A DNA stretch of 64,000 bases from Leptobrachium leishanense (lineage: Eukaryota; Chordata; Amphibia; Anura; Megophryidae). This document shows, piece by piece, positions 35,949 through 47,827 of the stretch. A model generated the notes under the pieces. It was not told the DNA's origin, made no database searches, and saw nothing but the letters and a program-made list of their open reading frames with translations. Numbering within the stretch: the stretch's first letter is position 1; every line of letters starts with the position of its first letter. Made by a program: the position numbers and the translations under genes. The DNA is taken from positions 58,335,422-58,399,421 of the forward strand of contig CM019069.1 in NCBI GenBank assembly GCA_009667805.1, read 5' to 3'.

Positions 35949-37083
35949 TAAAAAAAGAAAAAAAAATTGTGATTGGTAAATCTCATTAGTTGAAGTATTC
36001 TATAATCTTGAAATAAATATATGGATTCCTTCATTGACCAGAGAAGATAAAAACGTTGGATAAAGACCTTCTGCAATGAAAGAACTTTCTATTTGACATT
36101 GTAACTTTCTTTTTTTACATTAAACATTTTTATTTTAATATCATTATTTTTTTTAATGCATTTTAATGCTTTCACTACCATGAATATTACTAGACACGTG
36201 GCAGAGAGCGATTTGGTTATTTTAATAAACCAAAATAAATTTGCTATCATAGGCAATATTGACAGCACGGACCATTTGCCGTTATAAAATGATCACACCA
36301 CTTTAAAAATCATCAAGAATCCTTAATGTTACCCACATATTTAAAACCGACGAAATAAAAAGGAAACAAATTGCAGCGACGGGCTCCTTTGTACTTAATC
36401 CTCGACCATATTTCATAGCAATGAAATTATTTATTCAGTCTGTTTCAAAGTCAATTTTCAAACAATACATAAGCCATAAAATTATAATAAATTGGAAGGT
36501 GGCCCTCCTGCAATCAATTCTTTTCATGAAGCCAGTGTGAAATTTTGAGCACATGTAAATAAACTAAGTCTATCCATCAGGTGAATTAGCAAAACGGAGT
36601 TTGAAAGGCATAAAAAGTACTTGGGTATTTATTCATGGGAAATGGCAGGTAGAAGAAACAGAAGCAACTTTTTCAGCTGTTTAAGACCAAGGATTTATTG
36701 CCATTCTAGGAAATAGAATAGAGCACGGCTAGGCAGACATCCGCTCCGATACAAAAGCTTATGATAAAGTGCATGGTACTCCAGTAATAAACACATACAG
36801 TAACCTTAGCTGAACTGTTTTACCAGGAATAGAAAGATTTTGTATTCCAGTATGCTATATGGGGATATGGAGGATATTGCCCAGAGATACCCATTCCATG
36901 TCACACAGTACGTAGGCATTAGATACTCTGCAACTTATCAGTTCAAGCTCATTTGTAATGTGTGTGCGAATCTGGCTTCTATGGGTCATAATCTACTTTT
37001 ACATGTGTACTTTGTATGAGATGCATGGAAGGGACACCGTTCCAAAAAAAAAAAAGAGTCACTCAAAGCATTATGGCATGCAA
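35949..37083. other. Intron next to PARD3B exon (5' side)
   Basis: Over 1.1 kb with no recognised mobile element, unusual for this window. No reading frame or RNA gene seen. Confidence 0.5.
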
Positions 37084-37560
37084 TAGAGATGTGCACGCAT
37101 TTTTTTTTTTCGTTTCGACTCGTTTCGTATCGACTTTTATCTCGTGACATCAGAACTTTTCGGTCTTTTGGATCGTCTGTTCTCGTCGTTTCAAAGGGTC
37201 CGTTTCGTTTTGACTTCGACGAATGGTATTTCGGATGCTCCGATATTTCGGTCGATACGGTAATTCTGCAGATTCTTTCCTTCAGACGTATCGGTTTTTA
37301 TGAAAGATCCTTTTTTTCTTATGAATATGCATTGCACAACTTTAATCATATTAAAATGGTATGAAAGGGAAAAAAATATGAACGATTTACCTCTACAGTA
37401 TAATAATGCATATGAATCCGCACACTGCCGGGCAGCACCTCTACAGTATAATAATGCAACATAAAACAAAAAACCAACTGACCCGAATCACCGAATCGAC
37501 CCAAGTTTTAGAATCATCCAAAATATCGAATGACTCAAAATTTTGGATTCTGGATGCCCT
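37084..37560. mobile_element. hAT-like element, partial (TAGAGATGTGC end)
   Basis: Begins TAGAGATGTGCACGCATT and continues with TTTCG/TTCGTATCGACTTTT blocks and CTCGTCGTTTCAAAG. These match the left part of the element at 41262-42481. No matching right end was found, so the 3' limit is approximate. Confidence 0.65.
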
Positions 37561-37663
37561 TGGAAGCACGAAAATGGTAAATTTTGTACATAGATTCCCT
37601 AGCATGCAAAGGACCAGTTTGATGGCAGCATTCAGCTTTGAACATCTGTCACAAAAGGGGTGG

Positions 37664-38422
37664 CCTTGCTCTGTGTAACAAAATATATATATATTTTTGA
37701 AATGATATAGACCACTGTATCTCTGGCTAGAGGGACAAATGAGGTATCATTTGAAAGGCAAGATTATGGCCTTTCCAGTGATACCAAACATAACCAGGTT
37801 GGAAGCATGCAAAAATAAAAATTTTCTAACGCAGCAGTATTATTCAGTTTAGAATTGTAAAGTGATGCTGCGCTAACGCACTTTCTCATTTCCCACATTG
37901 CCAGCAAGCATGAAGCAGATGATGCAACAAATTGATTCCTTAACAACCTAGACCATGCCACTCTAGTGAGGAGAGACAGGGGGACTTTGGAACCTGCATC
38001 TTTGAATTTTACGCCGCACTAGGTTAAGTGAGGGGTCATTGGAAAGGACAGTCTGGTTTTACATGGACATGTTTGGTATCATTGTAATGTGTAAATATAT
38101 ATTTTTTTTTTAAAAAGTAAATGCAAGATTTGTTTCCTTCTCTGTTCTACGGCAGAGGTGATATATGCTTTTACATATAAAAACAAACCATGGCACTGCA
38201 CTAACGCAACTAAGGCAACATATTCTGCCCCCTTTAATTTGAGCCCGAAGAGTAACTGGTTCTCATTTTTTTTTTTTTTTAAATTTTTGAAATAATATTT
38301 TGCCCCAAAACAAGAATTTAAAAAGTCTTTTTGACATTTTTCTTTTTTCTTTATTGGGGAGGGGTTTTGGGGTGTTTCACATTTCTGTGCATACCGGTTC
38401 CTGAGATGCAAATCCAGCCCGG
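37664..38422 (-). mobile_element. hAT-like element, second copy, inverted
   Basis: Matches, in reverse orientation, the two outer parts of the element at 39579-43508. CCTTGCTCTGTGTAAC at its left corresponds to the region near 43430, and CTGAGATGCAAATCCAGCCC at its right corresponds to 39581-39600. It lacks the L2 insertion and so shows the uninterrupted form, about 760 bp. Its left tip is missing. Confidence 0.75.
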
Positions 38423-38731
38423 ATCCTGATGGCGTGACCACGGCATAATTCATGCACACACTGCATTAAATAAAATTTAAGACCTACCTGCATGCACAGA
38501 TGAGCTACGAGCATATGTGGTTTTAAGTGGGGTCTGACTCTTCAGTCGGAATAGTCTCTCTAAAAAGGTGCACCAAGTGGTCAAGCGGGACAGGCCCGAT
38601 GCCAAACCTGCATCAATACTTCCAAATATTGAGTTCATTTGATGGTCTTTTCTGAACAAATGGGAAATATCTGGCAAAGATCTGTAACGTTTTGGTGTAA
38701 CAACCAAAAGTCTGAATTTGCATATTTCAAC

Positions 38732-38812
38732 TAGAGCCATCTATTAGCCGATTAATCGATACAGAGAATAGTGATCAACTATTCTCTGTATCGATTAGTT
38801 GTTTCAGCCCTG
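38732..38812. mobile_element. 81-bp palindromic hAT MITE
   Basis: AATCGATACAGAGAATAG and its exact inverse CTATTCTCTGTATCGATT are separated by seven bases. Outside them, TAGAGCC and AGCCCTG-type tips face each other. ATTTCAAC flanks both sides (38724-38731 and 38813-38820), a perfect 8-bp duplication. It can fold into an almost uninterrupted hairpin. Confidence 0.88.
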
Positions 38813-38820
38813 ATTTCAAC

Positions 38821-39570
38821 AAATTCCTGGCTGCAATGTTGCAGCAGTCACTGCAACAACATGTCTATATGGAGATGGTGTGGGACATTTCTGATAAACT
38901 GTGCTTACTTAACATAAATGTTTTAAATTATGAAGATCTTATTTTAAAAAGAAAATAAATGCAGGCATTTTTTAAACTACATGCTATTGTGAGGCCAAAT
39001 TCTATTGCGTCGCATTTTCTCCCCAGACCTACCTTTTCTAGAACGAAAGTACTGCTGTACATCACTGTGTAACGGGGCCTGACAGCAATAAAACTTTCCA
39101 GTAATGTGCTTTTAACCTATATTACTTTATAAAGAAGATTTATTGATCCAGTTCTATAGTGCAGGCTCCGTCAACCTCGATTCTAATTAAATACCTGTGA
39201 GAATATTTCCAATATTTCTGTGTATTCCAATATCACGTTATATAAAGGACAGGTCATAGGACCCGGCTGAGACTGTAAGAGGTAGACCTCCGTGGCAGAA
39301 TTCAACATGCGTCCTTAACCATTAGTGGCTCTGCAGTACGAGCGATCCGCTATATAAGTGGTTGTCAACATCTTCTGGGAGCCATAGGACTCCATGGGGA
39401 CTTGAGAAAACTCTCCATGATATTGTGTGTAAGCAATTTCAAAAGGGCTGGGGTAAGGACATTGGGAATTTTCTTAATTTTAATGTCAGGTGCGGACTTT
39501 CTGAAACGAATCTTACTCGCCTGCATCTTTTGGGAGGCATGCCACCGCTTTCATTGATGCCTGGGGGACC
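38821..39570. other. Unassigned intronic sequence
   Basis: No gene or element recognised. Confidence 0.5.
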
Positions 39571-41261
39571 AACATGCCCAGGGCCGGATTTGCACCTCAG
39601 GAGTCTGTAGGCACAGAAATGCGGCGCGCCCCCCCCCCCCCAACAAAAAAAAGAAACATGCCAAAATTACTATTTAAATTTTTGTTTTGAGGCAAAAAAA
39701 AGCTAAAAAAAAATAAAACCTGAAACGTTTTTTTTCTCCGCACTCAATCAAAAGAAGGGGCAGATCCGTTGCCTCCGTTGAATTAGTTACAGTTACAAGT
39801 ATTTATAAAGCACCAACAAATGCCTTAGCACTGTATAATGGGAGAAACAGAGTAACAAATATACATATATGTTACACACGGAACAGAAGGAGGGAGGACC
39901 CTGCTCAAGAGCTTACAATCTAAGAGGAGAGGGGTGACACATTAGGTGAGGATGAATAGGGTATTTGAAGTAGCGGGTTGCATGAGGACTGAATGGGAAG
40001 ATGGAGCAGGAAATGACAGTGGGGGATCATGGATTGAGCCGATAGGCTTCTCTATAGTAATGCATTTTCAGAGACTTCTTGAAGGACTGGAGAGACGGGC
40101 GAGTCTGACGTTGCAGGGAGGCAGTTCCATAGAAAGGGTGCAGCTCGAGTGAAGTCCTGAAGGCGAAAGTTGGGGGGTGCGGGTAAGAGGGAACTGATAG
40201 CATCAGATCATTGGCCGAATGAAGTGGTGGGGATGGGATATACCGGCTAATAAGGGAGGAGATGTAGGCAGGGGCGCGGTTATGGAGAGCTTTGTATTGA
40301 AGCACCAGTATAATGAATTGGATTCTAAAGGAAAAAAGGGAGCCAGTGTAGAGATTGACAGAGGTGAGGTGCAGGAGGTGAGGTGTAGGAGTTGGGCACA
40401 GGCGTTCTTTACAGACTGCAGAGGGAGAATCTGGGATCTCTTAAGGCCAGAGAGAAGGAGGTTACAGTAGTCAAGGAGGGTGATACGAGCTTGGATGAGC
40501 ATTTTAGTAGAGTCTGGATTAAGAAAGGGACGGATGCTAGCAATGTTTTTTTAGGTGGGAGTAGCAGGATTTGGTTAGAGACTGAATGTGAGGAGTAAAG
40601 GATAGATTGGAGTCCAAGAGGACCCTGAGGCAATGGAGCTTGAGAGGTAGAAGTAATGTTGGCACCGTTCACCTGAAGAGAAACTGGTGCAGGAATGGAG
40701 GTTTTAGAGGGAGGGAAGATGAGAAGTTCAGTTTCAGAGAGGTTGATCTTTAGGAAACGGGAAGTCAACCAGTCGAAGACAGCCGATAGGCAAGCTGTAA
40801 CACGGTCCAACACCGGAGGAGAGAGAGTTCCAGAGGAAAGGTAGATTTGGGTGTCGTCAGCATAGAGGTGATTTGGGATTCATGGGAAGAGATGAGGTTG
40901 TCCAAAGAGGCAATATAGATCGAGAAGAGTAGGGGACCCAGAACAGAGCCTTAAGGTACCCCAACTGAAAGAGGAACTGGTGGTGAAGAGACACCAGAGA
41001 AGGAGACACTGAAGGAGCGAAAAGAGACAGGAATAGGACCAGGAGAGAGTGAGGTCACTGAAGCCAAGTTGATGCAGCGTAAGGAGCAGGAGAGGGTGAT
41101 CACCAGTGTCTAATGCAGCGGAAAGGTCAAGAAGAATAAGGAGGGAGAAGTGACTTTCGGTTTCAGTGGCAGCTAAATCATTAGTCACCTTGGTCAGAGA
41201 TGTCTCAGTGGACGCTGGGAGTGAAAGCTAGACAGGTGCGGATCAAGTAGAGAGTTATCAG

Positions 41262-42481
41262 TAGACTTGTGCACCGATTTTTTTTTTGGTTCGTTCGGAT
41301 TTTGTAAATTTTCGTTTCGGCTCGTTTCGGTTCAGTTCGTATCGACTTTTTTTCGTGATTTCGGAAATTTTCGTGTTTTTCGGAATGTCTGCTCTCCTCG
41401 TTTCAAAGTGTCTATTCATTTTGACGTAAACTAATGGTTTTTCGGATCCGATACGATAATTCTGTCGATATGGTAATTCTGCCATTGAGATTTCTCATGT
41501 TTTACAAGAAGGATACATTGAGATTTCTCTGGTTTCCCGGGAAAGATACATTGAGAGGTCTCTGGTTTCCCGGGAAGGATACATTGAGATTTCTCTGGGT
41601 TTCCAGGAAGGATACATTGAGATTTCTCTGGGTTTCCAGGAAGGATACATTGAGATTTCTCTGGGTTTCCAGGAAGGATACATTGAGATTTCTCTGGGTT
41701 TCCAGGAAGGATACATTGAGATTTCTCTGGGTTTCCAGGAAGGATACATTGAGATTTCTCTGGGTTTCCAGGAAGGATACATTGAGATTTCTCTGGGTTT
41801 CCAGGAGGGATACATTGAGATTTCTCTGGGTTTACAAGAAGGATACATTTAGATTTCTCTGGGTTCCAGGAAGGATACATTGAGATTTCTCTGGGTTTCC
41901 AGGAAGGATACATTGAGATTTCTCTGGGTTTCCAGGAGGATACATTGAGATTTCTCTGGGTTTCCAGGAAGGATACATTGAGATTTCTCTGGGTTTCCAG
42001 GAAGGATACATTGAGATTTCTCTGGGTTTCCAGGAGGGATACATTGAGATTTCTCTGGGTTTACAAGAAGGATACATTTAGATTTCTCTGGGTTTACAAG
42101 AAGGATACATTTAGATTTCTCTGGTTTCCCAGGAAGGATACATTGAGATTTCTCATGTTTTACAAGAAGGATACAATGAGATTTCTCTGGTTTTCCAGGA
42201 ATGATACAAAATTACAGAATCAGCGATATAACCAAAAATACGTTGTCCGAAATTACTGAAATGGAACCGAAATCAGGAATGGAGCCGAAATTACGAATGG
42301 AACGAAAATGATTTTCGATTTTACACATTTCTAGTTCATTTGAAAATTCCGAAAAGTTTTCGTTTCGGTTCGGAAATTTGTTCGATCGGAAAATTTTCAG
42401 AAAATCGGGCGAATCCGAATGCACGAATCGGGAAATTTTGGGAAAATTCTGAAATTCCGAAACCCGAAACGCACATCCCTA
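41262..42481. mobile_element. hAT-like element carrying a minisatellite
   Basis: Tips TAGACTTGTGC and GCACATCCCTA face each other. GTTATCAG (41254-41261) and GTTAGCAG (42482-42489) agree at 7 of 8 bases. Outer parts are rich in TTTCG and TTCGG/CCGAA motifs. The middle (41484-42209) is a 33-bp tandem array. A relative without the array begins at 37084. Confidence 0.85.
41484..42209 (-). repeat. 33-bp minisatellite built from a SINE tail, 22 copies
   Basis: The unit is ATTGAGATTTCTCTGGGTTT plus CCAGGAAGGATAC, repeated about 22 times. On the minus strand it reads GAGAAATCTCAATGTATCC TTCCTGG, the same words as the tail of the tRNA-derived SINE in this window. Variants with TTTACAAG, CATTTAG or a CTCATG core recur in the same order, suggesting duplication of blocks of about seven units. 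The period is divisible by three, so both strands stay open for about 150 codons, but these are not proteins. Confidence 0.93.
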
Positions 42482-43629
42482 GTTAGCAGCAAGAAAACTG
42501 GTGAGCTGGTTATAGACCAGACGTTCTACGATTTTGGAGGCAAAGGGGAGCAGAGAGATGGGACAGCAGAGAGATGGAGGTAGGATCAAGAGACGGCTTT
42601 TTTAGAATGGGGGTGATCAAAACACGTTTGAATACAGAGGAGAAGATTCCAGAGGAGAGGGTGAGGTTAAAAATATGAGTCAAAGCAGGGACCGTAACTG
42701 GTAGGACAGGCCGAATAAGGTGTGAGGGGATAGGATCAAGTGGACAGGTGGTCGGGTAGGAGGACATAAGTTCTGTTACATCCTCCTCCGAGACTGTAGA
42801 AAAGCAAGACATAGTAGAAGGGGGGCAGGGAGTGAGGGAGTCAGTGGGGTATAATGGTTAAAAGGAGGGCAGTGAATGCACCAGCATTGTTTGTTTTATA
42901 TGTAAAAGCATATATTGCCTCTGCTGTAGAACAGAAAAAAAATATTTTGCATTTACTTTATTTTTTTTAAATTTTTACACATTACTATGATACCAAACAA
43001 GACCATGTAAAGACTAGACTCTGACCTTTCCAATGACCCCTCACTTAACCTTGTGTGCTGTACAAGTCAGGGATGCAGGTTCCAAAGTCCTCCTGTCCCT
43101 CCTCACTGCAGTGCCACAGTCTAGGTTGTGAATTAAACAATGCATTGCTTCACCAGATATACACTTGCTGGCAGTATGGTAAATGAGGAGAGTTAGTGCA
43201 GCATCACTGTTCACTTTATAATTGTAAACTGAATAATAGTGCCGTGTTAGAAAATAAATGAGAATATAATTTTGATATTTTATTTTTACATAAATCTAAC
43301 CTGGTTATATCTGGTATCACTGGAAAGGCTATAAGAGGACCTTTCCAACGATACCTCATATGTCCCTCTAGCCCTTACGGCTCCAGAGATACAGTGGTCT
43401 AAATTATTGCAAAAAAAAACAAAAAACTTTCACACAGAGCAAGGCGCCTCCTTGTGGCAGGCGCCTGTAGGCACATGCCTACTGTGCCTAAAGGTAAAAC
43501 CGGCCCTGAACATGACCCTTTTTCAGATAGTGATGCAAATTGCATCAATGGCCAATATGGTTTGTTTGAAGTGTCCATGTGGTCAGTGATTTATGTCTAA
43601 AATAAAAGATCAAGGCGTACAACAACTAA

Positions 43630-44190
43630 GGGCCCGATTCCGATCCAGGCTATTTGCATATAGGCTCGGAATAATTTTGAGTCGCAGGCAATAGCGGTGT
43701 GCGGTGCCACCACAAGCATCAGCTCCTGGAGCTCATAGGAATCCATGGAGCCCTGCGCGAACACTGTTGTGCAAGTGTTGTGAAAGGAGACACGGAGGGA
43801 CATAGGAACTATTTGTTCCCAGTCTTTTTGCTTGGAGCCAGAGGAAGTGACGGATCACACTGCCCTCTGCACTGTGGTTTCTCAGGTGAATGGGGGATTC
43901 AAATCATTACATTTTTAATCATTAAATTACTGTACTAATGGATTTTGTAAAAGCAAAATCACTTCATACCGGGGCTTAAAAGTCAGTATTCAGTTAATGA
44001 AAACCATTTCATTTGGATGAGAATGAGCTAGATTGGAATAGCTTGTACTCTAGGTAGGCGCAAATTCATTTCTCCTATATAACGCTATAGGAGACGAGAA
44101 TTTACAGTAATCTGCTGCAACGTCCGAGCCACATGCAGGACTTTCGGCTTGTTTGTGATAGCTGGGTAGATTTTAAGCCAATGTCTAAAG
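43630..44190 (+). mobile_element. MITE with GGGCCCGATTCC end, partial
   Basis: The left end GGGCCCGATTCC, the central CATGGAGCCCTGCGCG, the AAAATCACTT ... TTAAAAGTCAGTATTCA block and GATTTTAAGCCAATG all match the element at 62155-62799 in order. The right tip is lost. Confidence 0.75.
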
Positions 44191-45053
44191 CGTTCTTCAT
44201 TAACCGGCCCCAATGGGCTCCAAGTCTCCTGAGCGATAAATACGTATTCTGTGATCATGGCAAGCAACATACTGTATATCTGGTTTTACTAGCAAGTCGC
44301 AAAACACCATCTATCTAAAGCTCACTGTGAGAAAGCCTTCATAATATTATGCGCCCATCAGACACGTTCGAAAATAGCAAGTCCTAAGTGCTGTGGGATT
44401 TAGTGAGAAGACACGAAGTCTGGATGTGATCATTATATTTTCCCGAAGATTATTCGCTCATCCCAGCAATGATTACAACATCGTCATTTGTGTTTTAAAG
44501 TAAAAAACAAAGTAAATCAAGTATCTTTCTACAAGTAAATAGTCTGATCAAGATATGAAATCTAATCATGCAATAAAACCATCAAAAACATTTAATCCAT
44601 TTGGGTTCTGCTAAACAACCGGTTCTTGCCAAACTGATTTCCCAGTGTAAACATTTTACTGATCTAGTCGTAAGCTGCCAAGACTTAACAAAAGAGTTAT
44701 ACTGTGTGGTCCGAAGGAATGCAGATACATTGCCAAGGTACAAGGGCTCAACTAGGGGGAAAAAAAAAGGAAACCGTAAACATATGACTTCTGAGATTCT
44801 CTCTAGTTCTAAAATGAATTTCTCAACCTGTTAAAGGGACACTCCATGATACAAAAGACCATTTTAAAGCCTCTCTTTAACCCCTTCATTGCCAAGAAAT
44901 TTCCAGAAAACCACTTATTTTGGGGGAAAATCTTTAATTATACAGTAAGAAATATTTGAGAATATTCCCAATGCATTTCTCACTCTAGTAATAACATTTG
45001 TTAGCCAGTCCACTGGCCAAAAAGGAGTTCCTGCAATTCTGGTCTCTGTAGAA
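44191..45053. other. Unassigned intronic sequence
   Basis: Nothing recognised. Confidence 0.5.
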
Positions 45054-45230
45054 CAAGTTTCCCAAACCTGTCCTCGGGACTCTGAATAACCTCAGATTTT
45101 GCAGATCACCTTGGGGAAATGCAGACTAAATCCTGCAATCACTGAGCAGTAAATTAAATCACATGAGCTTCAGATATCTGGTAAACCTGGCCTGCCAGAG
45201 GGTCCCAAGGACAGGTTTGGGAAAACACTG
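45054..45230. mobile_element. hAT-like MITE (CAGTGTTTC family)
   Basis: The left CAAGTTTCCCAAACCTGTCC faces the right GGACAGGTTTGGGAAAACAC. It shares the core GCAGACTAAATCCTGCAATC with the other members. The flanks CTGTAGAA and CCATAGGA agree at 5 of 8 bases, as expected of an old insertion. Confidence 0.72.
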
Positions 45231-45263
45231 CCATAGGAGGATCAGCTGGGGAGATCCAATTAA

Positions 45264-45885
45264 CCTCCCTGGCGGTATTCCCGAGTGTGACTCGGGGTTA
45301 AATTTTGCTACCGCAAACGGTAACCCCGAGCCACACTCAGGTTGGATGTTTACTCACCTCCTCCTGGCTCCCTCGCTGTCCCCCGCAGTGTGATCGCGGA
45401 GAGCTGCTTCCTGGAAGGCTCCCTGCGAGTCACACGAACACTTAGAAAAAAAAAAAGGAATTTTACAGTTTACACTTTGGATTATACAGTGCAATATTTA
45501 TGAACGGCCACTAGGTGGCAGTACAGGATAAGAAATAGACCATACATAGTCTCACCCTTGTTTGCAGACCGATTTCAGTGTTTTTTGTTGTATTTTATTG
45601 AATATCATTTATTTGCATTATTTTGAATAATTATTTTTGGGATAATAAATTATTATGTCGTGTTTCAAACTTTAATCGGACTCCGTGTATTTCCTTTTTT
45701 TTTATTATTATTTATTTATTTATAAAGGATTTTACCAGTAAGGACTCTTGATTGCACGGATTTCAGTGCGTGATTCCTAATTATTACAGGCTAACTATGT
45801 ACAAAAACAAGTTTCCTTAAAAAAAAAAAAAAAATTGAGACGCTTTTAGACACGAAATTTTGAAAAAATTAGACCGCCAGGGAGG
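45264..45885. mobile_element. TTAA-target MITE, large copy (622 bp)
   Basis: Ends CCTCCCTGGCGGTATTCCC and ACCGCCAGGGAGG between TTAA tetranucleotides (45260-45263 and 45886-45889). The same sub-terminal hairpin arms CTCGGGGTTA/TAACCCCGAG as in 16746-17133 are present. An extra 230 bp in the middle includes a segment at 45712-45830 that starts with the reverse of a LINE/SINE tail (ATAAAGGATTTTACCAG), probably a nested insertion. Confidence 0.83.
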
Positions 45886-45889
45886 TTAA

Positions 45890-47819
45890 GACACATTCCC
45901 AGCTGGTTTTAAAATGTTAACACATTGGGCATCATGACCACAGTGTCAAAACGTTAGCGGCATGTTGGAAACGTGGTTTGGAATAAAAAAAATCCTTTGC
46001 ATGGCTCCTGTGGCACACCATAATGACTACTCTATATATCAGGGCACCAGGAGGTGCCTTGCAGATCGAAATCAAGTTAATCTTTGTAGTGAAGGGGTTA
46101 CAAGTCCTTATTCTGGGACCCCAGGGTCATACGCAATAAGTGAATGTATGTCACATGTAGGATAGTTTAACTCATCCTCTTTTGAAAGCACACAAAGTCC
46201 TTTGTATTGTCCTTTCCTCCATTGAGAAAGTAACAGCAAATAAAAAGGTGAGGAGTGGGTAGAGAGAGCTTCTCTGTATGTATGCTTTGTTATGGGAGGG
46301 AGGTAACACAGAACGCAACTGCCCATTATAAACAGGATGCTACTCGCAAGCCTCCATGCTTAGAATTGAAGGGAAGCCTTGCTACACAGGAAATGGAACT
46401 GGGCCAAACTAACAATGCGCGCTAGACAGGGAGAGTGGGCCAATCCATTCTTAAGTAAACACATGGGAGGGGGGGGGAGAGAACAACTAAAGAATCTATT
46501 TCCATGATAGTCCTGGTCCCTGTTCCAGTGCAGTAGTGTTTCTAGTGATCGACCACAAGATCACCAATCCTAGTAACTGGCTATTCCAGCAGATTCTGGC
46601 TAATATCTGATGTGCACAGCTTCTAACAAGAGGCACTTATACGGTCATTTATTGTTTGAGTCCCTATGATTACATGGATTGTCATGCAATCTCGCATTAT
46701 TGCACAGGACCTATGGAAGGTACCAAAGACCTACGTATTTGCTCTACAAACTGGCAAGAGAATGCATTAGGTCAGGCTCTATTCAGCAAATTAAGTACCT
46801 TCAAGGTTTTAAACAATTGTGAAATTTTTTACAGGTAGGATGCAGAAAACTGGCTTCTGGACAGGTTGATAACTGAAGCCACCACTTGACTTGGAAAAGA
46901 AAGCAGGCTGCTAGTATTACTGACCAGGGTATGGATCGGCCAATCAAGAGTCTCTGATTCTGATCAATGGAGGCTGGGGTTATCCCTTTAAACAGGAGAG
47001 CAGAGTCCCACAAACCTCTTTAAAAAGTTACTAGGTTCTTTTACAGCTTAATGCTCTTTAACATTCTCTACATAGACCTTTCTGTAAATTATAATTTTAA
47101 CCAAACAAAAACAAACCCCCTAATATAATTACCATATATGAAATTTCAATAGATCGTTTTCTTCCCATATATCAAAGATGAAGTAAGGCGCTGCGCGACT
47201 CTGATCAGGAGATGATTGAAACAACCACACCGAGATATGGCAGATCAACATCTGACTAGCTCGTGGTCAGACCCGTTTATTATTTCAACATCCAATAGAA
47301 ATGTTCGTTATAGAAAAGAGCTTCCTGTCCACTCCTAACATAGGAATGTGATATGACAATCAGAGCAGATTTCATGTAACAAAGATTTTGCGGGCATTTC
47401 TAAGATAACACCGGATATCTATTTCAATCACCCCGCTGACCAGCCTCGAGAGGAAACGAAACTGAACAGACCCCGTACTGGAACGAGGAGGGGGGGGGGG
47501 GATTTCACACTAATGCATATTGAAATATGGCACGTATTTCAATTATAGGACATTTATAATCCTACAGAAAATTAAAATCTAACAGAGAATGCAAGGTGGA
47601 TTTCAAATAACCAGGAAGGCCCCAGCTCTTCATCAGGCAAGTTGGACGAATTTAGTTAGGCTTTGATTAAACCTAAATGGCTCTAAAAATTAATTCCATA
47701 AAATAGATCTTGAAACAGTAAATAAAAAAAGACCTAATGAACGTTGTATGCAATACGAAAAGTAGATGAGAAGCAAGATTAAGCAATGTCCCCAAAGAGC
47801 CGAGTAAATACAAAGAACC
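45890..47819. other. Unassigned intronic sequence
   Basis: Nearly 2 kb with no recognised gene or repeat ends. Confidence 0.5.
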
Positions 47820-47827
47820 CTTTAGAC

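Larger units (their letters stand above)
39793..42870 (-). mobile_element. L2-type LINE, 5'-truncated, interrupted by a hAT element
   Basis: Minus-strand reading gives reverse transcriptase and C-terminal blocks in L2 order: CPLDPIPSHLI and LITPILKKPSLDP (42812-42510), LLILLDLSAALDT (near 41120), SRFLKINLSETELL (near 40750), LLDYCNLLLSGL (near 40470), LQYKALHNRAPAYISSLI (40305) and the 3' tail down to about 39793. Frames change several times, so it is dead. Between 42489 and 41262 it is split by a hAT element. Without that insertion, about 1.85 kb of L2 remains. Confidence 0.85.
39579..43508. mobile_element. hAT-like element holding an L2 insertion
   Basis: The left tip CAGGGCCGGATTTGCACC and right tip AGGTAAAACCGGCCCTG are inverted matches. 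AACATGCC (39571-39578) and AACATGAC (43509-43516) agree at 7 of 8 bases, as for hAT. Element sequence is present only at 39579-39792 and 42871-43508; the rest is an L2 LINE that inserted later. The uninterrupted copy at 37664-38422 confirms that both outer parts belong together. Non-autonomous, no transposase. Confidence 0.85.

Noticed and set aside
41431..41913. Open frames of about 150-160 residues on both strands with periodic peptides
   Set aside because: They are the 33-bp minisatellite read in phase (33 is divisible by 3). The array matches a SINE tail and has no protein relatives that I recognise.
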